DNA of 5,202 nt, taken from positions 1 through 5,202 of the forward strand of contig CAJXTZ010000095.1 of assembly GCA_913061345.1 (NCBI GenBank). The letters are read 5' to 3'. The DNA is from an uncultured Erythrobacter sp. GTDB lineage: Bacteria; Pseudomonadota; Alphaproteobacteria; Sphingomonadales; Sphingomonadaceae. The notes under the pieces are model-generated. The model saw nothing but the letters and a program-made list of their open reading frames with translations, had not been told where the DNA came from and did no database searches. Below, in pieces: positions 1-5,202 of this stretch (positions are counted from its first letter, which is position 1; each line of letters begins with the position of its first letter). The position numbers and the translations under genes are program-made.

Positions 1-1168
1 GCGCGATGAGGTGACGCCGAAGAACATCCTGATGATCGGCCCCACCGGCTGCGGCAAAACTGAAATCAGCCGCCGTTTGGCAAGACTTGCCGAAGCGCCT
101 TTCGTAAAGGTGGAAGCCACCAAGTTCACAGAGGTCGGCTATGTCGGCCGCGATGTGGAACAGATTGCGCGTGACCTGGTGGAAGAGGCCATCCGGCTGG
201 AGAAGGACCGCCGCCGCGAAGCCGTGCGCGAAACTGCCAGCGATGCCGCGATGAACCGCTTGCTGGACGCACTGGTGGGCACCGGTGCGAGCGAGGCGAC
301 ACGCGAGAGTTTCCGCCAGCGGATCGTCGAAAACTCGATGAACGAAACCGAAGTCGAGATCGAGGTGGAAGACGCGCCCAACATGAACATGGATATCCCC
401 GGCATGGGCGGGGGTGCGACCATGATCAACTTGTCAGACATGATGGGCAAGGCATTTGGCGGAGCGCCGAAGAAGAAGCGCAAGCTGAAAGTTCCCGATG
501 CGTGGGACAAGCTGGTGGACGAAGAAGCCGAAAAGCGCATGGATCAGGACGACGTGGCCCGTGTCGCCCTGCAGAACGCGGAAACGAACGGGATCGTCTT
601 CCTCGACGAGGTGGACAAGATCGCCGTGTCCGACGTGCGCGGTGGCTCCGTCTCGCGCGAGGGCGTGCAGCGCGATCTGCTGCCGCTGATCGAAGGCACC
701 ACGGTCGCCACCAAATATGGTCCGATGAAGACGGACCACGTATTGTTCATCGCCAGTGGCGCGTTCCACGTGGCCAAGCCATCGGACATGCTGCCCGAAC
801 TGCAGGGCCGCCTGCCGATCCGCGTAGAGCTTCGCAGCCTGACCGAAGAGGATTTCGTGCGCATCCTATGCGAGACACGCGCCAACCTGGTCAGCCAGTA
901 CAAGGCGCTGCTGGGTACCGAAAAGCTGGAGGTCGAGATGACCGACGACGCCGTGGCCGAAGTTGCCCGGCTGGCGGCGCAAGTGAACGAAGGCGTCGAG
1001 AATATCGGCGCGAGGCGTTTGCAGACGGTAATGGAAAAGCTGTTTGAGGAACTGAGCTTCGAGGCTGAGGAAATGGCCGGTCAGAGTGTAACCGTCGATG
1101 CCAACTACGTACGCGAAAAGCTAAGCGACCTTGCCGCAGATACGGACCTGTCGAAATACGTGCTGTAG
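1..1168 (+). CDS. hslU: ATP-dependent protease ATPase subunit HslU (ClpY), 5' partial
   Basis: This is the hexameric AAA+ unfoldase that feeds substrates into the HslV peptidase in the cytoplasm. The reading frame enters the window at codon 2-4, and the first visible residues match E. coli HslU at about residue 45. The GTG at 11 is an internal valine, not the start. Visible motifs are Walker A GPTGCGKT (38-61), the pore loop GYVG (137-148), an I-domain rich in charged helices (about 190-560), Walker B IVFLDE (593-610, Asp at 605, Glu at 608), the arginine-finger segment ELQGRLPIR (797-823, Arg at 809), and the sensor-2 GARRL (1007-1021). The C-terminus ends DLSKYVL, the conserved tail that docks into HslV, so the 3' end is intact. 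It stops at TAG, immediately followed by a second in-frame TAG. hslV usually lies just upstream and is presumably outside the window. No catalytic residue is missing. The family assignment is essentially certain. Confidence 0.98.
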   Translation, partial: RDEVTPKNILMIGPTGCGKTEISRRLARLAEAPFVKVEATKFTEVGYVGRDVEQIARDLVEEAIRLEKDRRREAVRETASDAAMNRLLDALVGTGASEATRESFRQRIVENSMNETEVEIEVEDAPNMNMDIPGMGGGATMINLSDMMGKAFGGAPKKKRKLKVPDAWDKLVDEEAEKRMDQDDVARVALQNAETNGIVFLDEVDKIAVSDVRGGSVSREGVQRDLLPLIEGTTVATKYGPMKTDHVLFIASGAFHVAKPSDMLPELQGRLPIRVELRSLTEEDFVRILCETRANLVSQYKALLGTEKLEVEMTDDAVAEVARLAAQVNEGVENIGARRLQTVMEKLFEELSFEAEEMAGQSVTVDANYVREKLSDLAADTDLSKYVL

Positions 1169-1194
1169 TAGGGCTATCCGCCGAATGAAGCGAC

Positions 1195-1341
1195 CTAGCG
1201 GTTGAACAGCCGGGCGAAGAAGCCTCGCTTCTCCATCGGCTGGATGGGACCGAAACGCGCGAGCCGCGTGCTGGCATCGCGGTGTGGCTTTGGTTCAATC
1301 CAGCTATCGGATCGCGAAGACCGAAAGGTGTATTTGCTCAT
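1195..1341 (-). CDS. Small conserved-looking hypothetical protein, 48 aa
   Basis: I do not recognise a named family. The frame encodes 48 residues starting MSKYTFRSSRSD and ending FFARLFNR. The ATG at 1341 is chosen because an AGGGGG ribosome binding site lies 6 nt upstream; an in-frame ATG at 1398 would add 19 residues but would bury that site. The protein is basic and hydrophilic: a Ser/Arg-rich N-terminus, a central segment WIEPKPHRDASTR, then a Pro/Gly turn and a short aromatic-basic C-terminal tail that could form an amphipathic helix. There is no signal peptide or transmembrane segment. The gene converges on hslU with 26 bp between the stop codons, and no clear terminator lies between them. 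Its composition reads like a real protein rather than the Arg/Pro/Ala-rich translations typical of shadow frames here. Its function is unknown; proximity to hslU does not establish a role in proteolysis. Confidence 0.65.
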   Translation of the reverse strand: MSKYTFRSSRSDSWIEPKPHRDASTRLARFGPIQPMEKRGFFARLFNR

Positions 1342-1347
1342 CGAATG

Positions 1348-1353
1348 CCCCCT
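1348..1353 (-). promoter_or_regulatory. Shine-Dalgarno sequence of the 48-aa gene
   Basis: Read on the minus strand this is AGGGGG, 6 nt before the ATG at 1341. It is the clearest ribosome binding site in the window and decides the start codon of the small gene in favour of the shorter protein. Confidence 0.6.
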
Positions 1354-1413
1354 ATAACCTGCCTGCCATAAGAATACTTTCTCCAGGCCGAAAGTCATGT
1401 TCGTTCTTTACCA

Positions 1414-1437
1414 ACTTTTGCACAGACTTTTCCCCAA
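1414..1437 (+). repeat. Tandem imperfect 12-bp repeat resembling paired DnaA boxes
   Basis: Two adjacent 12-mers, ACTTTTGCACAG (1414-1425) and ACTTTTCCCCAA (1426-1437), agree at 9 of 12 positions. Within them, TTTTGCACA (1416-1424) fits the DnaA-box consensus TTWTNCACA exactly, and TTTTCCCCA (1428-1436) differs from it at one position. They lie in the AT-richer part of the intergenic region, 73-96 bp upstream of the 48-aa gene. The repeat is directly visible. DnaA binding is inference; a chance match or another regulator's site is possible. Confidence 0.4.
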
Positions 1438-1491
1438 CAGTCAGATTGCGCGCCGGTCGGCCTTCAGTGTTCAAGTGTTAGGTACAAAGTG

Positions 1492-1527
1492 AAAGCGAAA
1501 AGGAAGCCGTTCGGCTTTCTCGCTTTT
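1492..1527 (-). terminator. Rho-independent-terminator-like hairpin, probably for the SulP transcript
   Basis: An inner stem pairs AGGAAGCC (1501-1508) with GGCTTTCT (1513-1520) around a 4-nt loop. An outer stem pairs AAAGCG (1492-1497) with CGCTTT (1521-1526), leaving a 3-nt A bulge. On the minus strand the inner hairpin has one A-C mismatch and is followed directly by TTTTCGCTTTC. On the plus strand the mismatch becomes a G-U pair, and the long hairpin ends in TTTT (1524-1527). It could therefore work both ways. The minus strand is chosen because it lies downstream of the SulP stop codon (about 250 nt) and upstream of the next minus-strand gene. No nearer terminator is seen after SulP. Confidence 0.55.
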
Positions 1528-1775
1528 AATCATGCAGTTGGCAACATACTCACCACGCCCGAGAACGGGTATCGATAGGCAATGGGCTATTCGCTTCCTC
1601 AGGGGTGTCGGCGGTTTCGATGAGCTTTGCCGGCACAATGCCATTGAAACTCTATATTGCGCGCTCTTTGCGAACCACGCACCGCGTCATTTGCGATGAT
1701 GGTGGTTTGTCTGCCGTAAGATACCGGTGCCTGGCTGTGATAGTGTTGTCTGCTGCGGCGTATCGGCAACCCCGA

Positions 1776-3281
1776 TCAAGGATGCGGTGCCAGCCCGATT
1801 TCCACGCCGGTCTTGTCTGTCAGCGCGAACTTGTCGACAAGGTCGGCGCTGGCTTGGTTCAGGCCGACCACCTGCACGCTGCGGCCATTGCGGCGCATAC
1901 GCTCCACCACCTTGTCCAGCGCGCCGACGCCGGAAATGTCCCAGAAATGCGCCTTGGTGACATCGATCACCACGTTGTCGGCCGGGTCGTCCATACCGCT
2001 CTCGGGACCGATGGCGTAGAAGAACCGGTCTACGCTGGCAAAGAAGATCTGGCCGGTGATGTGGTAGGTGGCGGTATCGCCTTCGCGCACCCGCTGCACC
2101 GCGAACATGCGCTGCACCTTGCCGGTGAAGAATATACCCGAAAGTAAAACGCCTGCCAGCACGCCCAGCGCCAGGTTGTGCGTCCACACCACGATCACGA
2201 CGGTTGCCAGCATCACCACGGAAGATGGCCATGGGTGGTGGCGGATATTGGGGATGGAGTTCCAGCTGAATGTGCCGATGCTCACCATGATCATGACAGC
2301 CACCAGTGCCGCCATCGGGATCTGCCCGACGATGGGGCCGAGCAGCGCCAGCAGCACCAGCAAGGTGACACCAGCAGTGAAGGTAGACAGGCGCCCGCGC
2401 CCGCCGCTGGTCACGTTGATCACGGACTGGCCGATCATCGCGCAGCCACCCATGCCACCAAAGAAGGCCGCGGCGATATTGGCAACGCCCTGGCCGCCGC
2501 TTTCGCGCTGCTTGTTGGATTCGGTATGCGTCATGTCGTCCACGATCTGTGCGGTAAGCAGGCTTTCCAGCAGGCCCACCGCGGCCATCGTCAGCGCATA
2601 GGGAGCGATGATCTGGAACGTTTCCACCGTCAGCGGCACGTCGGGAATGATGAAATAGGGAAGACCCTCTGGCAGTTCGCCCATGTCGGACACCGTGTTC
2701 ACATCCCAGTTCAGCCCGATCGACAGCGCGCCCAGCACGATGATGGCAACAAGCGGGGAGGGGACAGCGGTGGTCAGCTTTGGCAGCAGGTAGATGATGG
2801 CAAGGCCGCCTGCCACCATTGCGTATGTCACCAAGCTGACGCCTTCGTTGGCAAGGTTGAGTTGCGGCAACTGGGCCATGAAAATCAGGATCGCCAGCGC
2901 ATTCACAAAGCCTGTAATCACGCTGCGCGAGACGAATTGCATCATCAGGTCCAGCCGCAGGAAAGCGGCGATGGCCTGGAATATGCCCATCAGGATAGTG
3001 GCGGCGAAAAGGTATTCCACTCCGTGATCGCGCACCAGCGGTACCACCACCACGGCAACAGCGGCGGTGGCCGCGGAAATCATGCCTGGCCGCCCGCCGG
3101 TAAAGGCGATCACCATCGCAATGGTTATGGACGCGTAAAGGCCGACACGCGGATCGACGCCCGCGATGATGGAAAAGCCGATGGCTTCGGGGATGAGGGC
3201 CAGCGCCACCACGATACCGGCAAGAATGTCGGCGCGCGGTTGGGCGAGCCAGTCGCGCTTCAGCGCGGCTGTATCGATCAT
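1776..3281 (-). CDS. SulP/SLC26-family inorganic anion transporter with STAS domain
   Basis: This complete 501-residue inner-membrane protein belongs to the SulP family, whose members move sulfate, bicarbonate, chloride or dicarboxylates, often coupled to H+ or Na+. The substrate cannot be read from the sequence. The N-terminus carries the family hallmark LALIPEAIGFSIIAGVDP (residues 27-44) in the first membrane segments. Hydrophobic segments continue to about residue 387. GLLES (236-240) places an acidic residue where family members typically have one near the transport site. GQSVINVTSGGRGRLS (284-299) is the conserved loop after it. A cytoplasmic STAS domain follows (about 395-495), with DISGVGAL around Ser-450, the position phosphorylated in the related anti-sigma-factor antagonists. 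The length is typical of the shorter bacterial SulP class. The ATG at 3281 precedes the hallmark by about 26 residues, as usual, and has a weak GGA 8 nt upstream. The gene stands alone, diverging from the M16 peptidase gene. Confidence 0.95.
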   Translation of the reverse strand: MIDTAALKRDWLAQPRADILAGIVVALALIPEAIGFSIIAGVDPRVGLYASITIAMVIAFTGGRPGMISAATAAVAVVVVPLVRDHGVEYLFAATILMGIFQAIAAFLRLDLMMQFVSRSVITGFVNALAILIFMAQLPQLNLANEGVSLVTYAMVAGGLAIIYLLPKLTTAVPSPLVAIIVLGALSIGLNWDVNTVSDMGELPEGLPYFIIPDVPLTVETFQIIAPYALTMAAVGLLESLLTAQIVDDMTHTESNKQRESGGQGVANIAAAFFGGMGGCAMIGQSVINVTSGGRGRLSTFTAGVTLLVLLALLGPIVGQIPMAALVAVMIMVSIGTFSWNSIPNIRHHPWPSSVVMLATVVIVVWTHNLALGVLAGVLLSGIFFTGKVQRMFAVQRVREGDTATYHITGQIFFASVDRFFYAIGPESGMDDPADNVVIDVTKAHFWDISGVGALDKVVERMRRNGRSVQVVGLNQASADLVDKFALTDKTGVEIGLAPHP

Positions 3282-3302
3282 GGGTCATTTCCGCTTGTTG
3301 CG

Positions 3303-3322
3303 GGCGCGCAGCGGAGCGCGCC
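3303..3322 (-). other. GC-rich inverted repeat in the SulP 5' leader
   Basis: GGCGCGC (3303-3309) and GCGCGCC (3316-3322) form a perfect 7-bp stem around a 6-nt loop, ending 21 nt upstream of the SulP start codon. There is no adjacent T-run, so it is not a terminator. If transcribed it would fold in the 5' untranslated leader. An effect on translation is speculative, since GC-rich DNA yields such repeats by chance. Confidence 0.3.
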
Positions 3323-3444
3323 GGTGATATCGCCGCCATCCTCTATATGTTGCGGCGCACAATGCAAGGGGCAGGGCACCGCACGCCCGCGCGGGGTCGC
3401 TGACAGAGCGAGAATGCCGATTGGTTTATTTGGATTCTAATGCC

Positions 3445-3473
3445 TTGCGCAGGTGGGAAGCGGCTGGTTTAAC
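3445..3473 (+). promoter_or_regulatory. Candidate sigma70-type promoter for the M16 peptidase gene
   Basis: TTGCGC (3445-3450) and TTTAAC (3468-3473) are separated by 17 bp, the ideal spacing, and lie 37 bp upstream of the ATG. The match to TTGACA is 3 of 6 and to TATAAT 4 of 6, so this is weak. A GATTC (GANTC) site, the target of the CcrM methylase of alphaproteobacteria, sits just upstream at 3433-3437. Confidence 0.25.
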
Positions 3474-3510
3474 TACGCACTCGTGCAGAACTTGATGGGA
3501 CACCGATGCA

Positions 3511-5202
3511 ATGAAGAACCTCTTGCTTGCCGCCAGCGTCAGCGCGCTTTCGCTGTGCCTCGCAGCCCCCGCGATGGCAGACCATCACGAGGCGGCGGGC
3601 GATGAAATCGCGGCCCTTACCGCTCCTCAGATCGAATATACCGAGTGGATGCTGGATAATGGACTTCGGGTGATCGCCATCGAGGACGACACCACTGCCA
3701 CTGTCACCACGTCGCTGTGGTACGAAATCGGCTCCAAGCTCGATCCCGAAGGGCGGTCCGGCTTCGCACATCTGTTCGAGCACATTCTCTCGCGCAAGAC
3801 GCGCAACATGCCATACAATATGATCTACGATCTCACCGCTGACGTGGGCGGCACGCGCAATGCCTCCAACGGCACGGATCGCACCAACTATTTCGAGACG
3901 GTTCCGGCCCAGTATCTGGAGGCGATGCTGTGGACCCATCGCGAACGCATGGCCTTCCCCGTGGTGGACGACGATGTCTTCGAAACAGAGCGCAGCGTGG
4001 TGAAGGAAGAGTATCGCACGCGCGTGCTGGCTCCGCCCTATGGTCTTCTCAGCCGCGTTGTTCTGCCTGAAGTCGCCTATGACGATCTGCCGCACCGCCG
4101 CCCCGGCATCGGCTCGATGGACGATCTGGACTCTGCCACGCTGGACGATGCCCGCGCCTTCCATCAGGCTTATTACGGCCCGGACACTGCCACGCTGATC
4201 GTGGCGGGCAATTTCGACATGGATAACCTGCGCTCACTGGTGGACGAATATTTCGCCGACATTCCCAGCCGCGCCAATCCGGTGGATGTCACAATCGACA
4301 TTCGCGAGGATCGTCGCACGCAGCCGCGCAGCATCACGGCATCCGCGCCCAACGTGCCGTTGCCACTGGTAGGCACAGTGTGGCAATTGCCCGAAGCGAC
4401 CCATCCCGATGCACCTGTCGTCGAGGTGCTGAGCGCTATCCTTGGCAGGGGCGAGAACAGCCGTTTCTACAAGGCCCTGGTGGAGCCGGGTATCGCCGTT
4501 CAGGCGCAACAGTTTGCCGACTTCACCGAAGAAGGGGGCGCCTTTGCCCAGTTCGCCATCACCAATCCGCAGGCCGACAAGGACCAGGTCGCCGCGATCC
4601 TGGCAGCAGAGAGCGCGCGTATTCGCGACGAACTGGTAACGCCGGCGGAGCTGGCCGAGGCGAAGAACGAACTGATTTCCGATTCCCTGCGCCGGCGCGA
4701 AACCGCGCGGGGTCGCGCATTCGAGCTTGGCGAGGCGCTGGTATCCACTGGCGATCCGCGGTCTGCCGATACGCGCCTTGCCGCGATTGCCGCTGTTTCC
4801 GCGCAGGATATTCAGCGGGTGGCGCGCGAATGGCTAGACCCCGATGCCCGCGTCGACTTCACCTATACCCAGGGCGAGTTCGACCCCGCCGCCTTCGCCA
4901 ACCCCGAACCCATGCCCACCTTCCGCACACTGCCGCCGCCGGTGGGCGAGCCGCTGGAAGTGCTGCCCGAAGGTGAGCGCGAGGCCCCTCCGGGTCCGGG
5001 CGCTGCGCCCGACCTCAATCCGCCCTCCTTTGAAACCGCGACCCTTGCAAACGGGATCGAGGTGGTGGCCACCCAGACAGGCGATGTGCCGATCGCCACG
5101 ATGACGGTGCTTTTCCCCGGCGGCAGCGCCAGTGACGAACGCGCGCTTTCCGGCACTGCCGAACTGGCTGCCGGTCTGGCCACGCGCGGCACGCCCAGCC
5201 GC
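3511..5202 (+). CDS. Secreted M16-family zinc metallopeptidase (insulinase/pitrilysin-like), 3' partial
   Basis: The first 564 codons are present with no stop before the window edge. Residues 1-23 form a signal peptide (MKNLLL, a hydrophobic core, cleavage after AMA), so the enzyme should be periplasmic. The first M16 repeat carries the inverted zinc motif HLFEH: His-87 and His-91 bind zinc and Glu-90 is the catalytic base. ERSVVKEE (160-167) supplies the third ligand, Glu-167, 76 residues after His-91. The M16 C-terminal-type domain begins near YYGPDTATLIVAGN (221-234). A proline- and acid-rich linker spans about 465-506, and a second M16 repeat starts at about 507. In the repeat the zinc motif positions are Glu-551, Ala-554 and Gly-555, so that half is non-catalytic as far as seen. 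Members with this layout usually run to roughly 900-1000 residues, so about two-fifths is missing. ATG 3511 is the first start after an in-frame TGA at 3493; the ribosome binding site (GGGA, 10 nt upstream) is weak. Substrates are unknown, presumably periplasmic peptides. Confidence 0.95.
   Translation, partial: MKNLLLAASVSALSLCLAAPAMADHHEAAGDEIAALTAPQIEYTEWMLDNGLRVIAIEDDTTATVTTSLWYEIGSKLDPEGRSGFAHLFEHILSRKTRNMPYNMIYDLTADVGGTRNASNGTDRTNYFETVPAQYLEAMLWTHRERMAFPVVDDDVFETERSVVKEEYRTRVLAPPYGLLSRVVLPEVAYDDLPHRRPGIGSMDDLDSATLDDARAFHQAYYGPDTATLIVAGNFDMDNLRSLVDEYFADIPSRANPVDVTIDIREDRRTQPRSITASAPNVPLPLVGTVWQLPEATHPDAPVVEVLSAILGRGENSRFYKALVEPGIAVQAQQFADFTEEGGAFAQFAITNPQADKDQVAAILAAESARIRDELVTPAELAEAKNELISDSLRRRETARGRAFELGEALVSTGDPRSADTRLAAIAAVSAQDIQRVAREWLDPDARVDFTYTQGEFDPAAFANPEPMPTFRTLPPPVGEPLEVLPEGEREAPPGPGAAPDLNPPSFETATLANGIEVVATQTGDVPIATMTVLFPGGSASDERALSGTAELAAGLATRGTPSR

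Larger units (their letters stand above)
1342..1775. other. Gene-poor intergenic stretch between the small gene and the SulP gene
   Basis: About 430 bp separate the start of the 48-aa gene from the stop of the SulP gene. The part from roughly 1370 to 1440 is more AT-rich than its surroundings and should contain the promoter of the small gene, though I find no convincing -35/-10 pair. It also holds the tandem 12-mer at 1414-1437. A terminator-like hairpin lies at 1492-1527. From 1529 to 1775 I see no RNA gene, no insertion-sequence end and no well-supported coding region. There is only a short minus-strand frame (1550-1636) discussed as a finding, and small palindromes such as TATCGATA at 1570 and TGCCGGCA at 1628. 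Confidence 0.6.

Noticed and set aside
467..490. PKKKRKLK stretch in HslU resembling a nuclear localisation signal
   Set aside because: The basic run lies in the variable I-domain of a bacterial protein, where E. coli HslU also has a basic segment. The resemblance to the SV40 signal is coincidental.
1541..1651. Minus-strand frame starting ATG near 1643 with a GAG upstream, running through the hairpin at 1492-1527
   Set aside because: It is Arg/Ser/Cys/Pro-rich without a recognisable pattern and would have to be translated through the terminator-like structure; judged non-coding.
1687..3339. Long alternative minus-strand frame (about 550 codons) overlapping the SulP gene
   Set aside because: It is extremely rich in Arg, Gly, Ala and His with no hydrophobic segments. 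The frame overlapping it encodes an unmistakable SulP transporter, so this is a GC-rich shadow frame.
3342..3347. TATAGA on the minus strand as a -10 element for SulP
   Set aside because: The nearest TTG-type -35 element (TTGCAT) is only 14 bp away, so the pair does not have acceptable spacing.
2178..3440. Plus-strand frame of about 420 codons antisense to SulP
   Set aside because: It is His/Gln/Asp/Gly-rich with no domain and lies wholly opposite a well-supported gene; a typical antisense shadow.
3506..3514. Two-codon upstream frame ATG-CAA-TGA whose stop overlaps the M16 start codon
   Set aside because: Such minimal frames are common by chance, and it has no better ribosome binding site than the main start; there is no reason to think it regulates translation.
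3469..4164. Minus-strand frame of about 231 codons within the M16 peptidase gene
   Set aside because: It is antisense to the zinc-binding first repeat of the peptidase, with no recognisable domain or ribosome binding site.

Overview
The window looks like an ordinary chromosomal segment from a GC-rich alphaproteobacterium. The best guess is a Sphingomonadales or Erythrobacteraceae-type organism. That placement rests on the base composition, the protein style (an alphaproteobacterial HslU, and a large secreted two-repeat M16 peptidase of a kind common in sphingomonads) and a GANTC site in one promoter region. It is inference, not a measured taxonomic assignment.

Layout. (1) Positions 1-1168, plus strand: the 3' nine-tenths of hslU, the AAA+ unfoldase of the HslUV (ClpYQ) protease; the N-terminal ~44 codons lie outside the window. 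(2) Positions 1195-1341, minus strand: a 48-residue protein of unknown function with a strong ribosome binding site, convergent with hslU. (3) Positions 1342-1775: a gene-poor stretch with a tandem pair of DnaA-box-like 12-mers and a terminator-like hairpin. (4) Positions 1776-3281, minus strand: a complete SulP/SLC26-type anion transporter with a C-terminal STAS domain. (5) Positions 3282-3510: a divergent intergenic region holding weak promoter-like elements. (6) Positions 3511-5202, plus strand: the first 564 codons of a secreted M16 zinc peptidase, running off the right edge just after its second, catalytically degenerate repeat begins.

The genes do not form one operon or pathway. HslU is cytoplasmic protein quality control, the SulP protein is an inner-membrane transporter, and the M16 enzyme is predicted to be periplasmic. 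Transcription converges between hslU and the small gene and diverges between the transporter and the peptidase. I see no insertion sequence, tRNA, rRNA, CRISPR array or phage gene, and no evidence for a new multi-gene system. The points most worth checking are the small protein, the tandem DnaA-box-like repeat and the degenerate second half of the peptidase.
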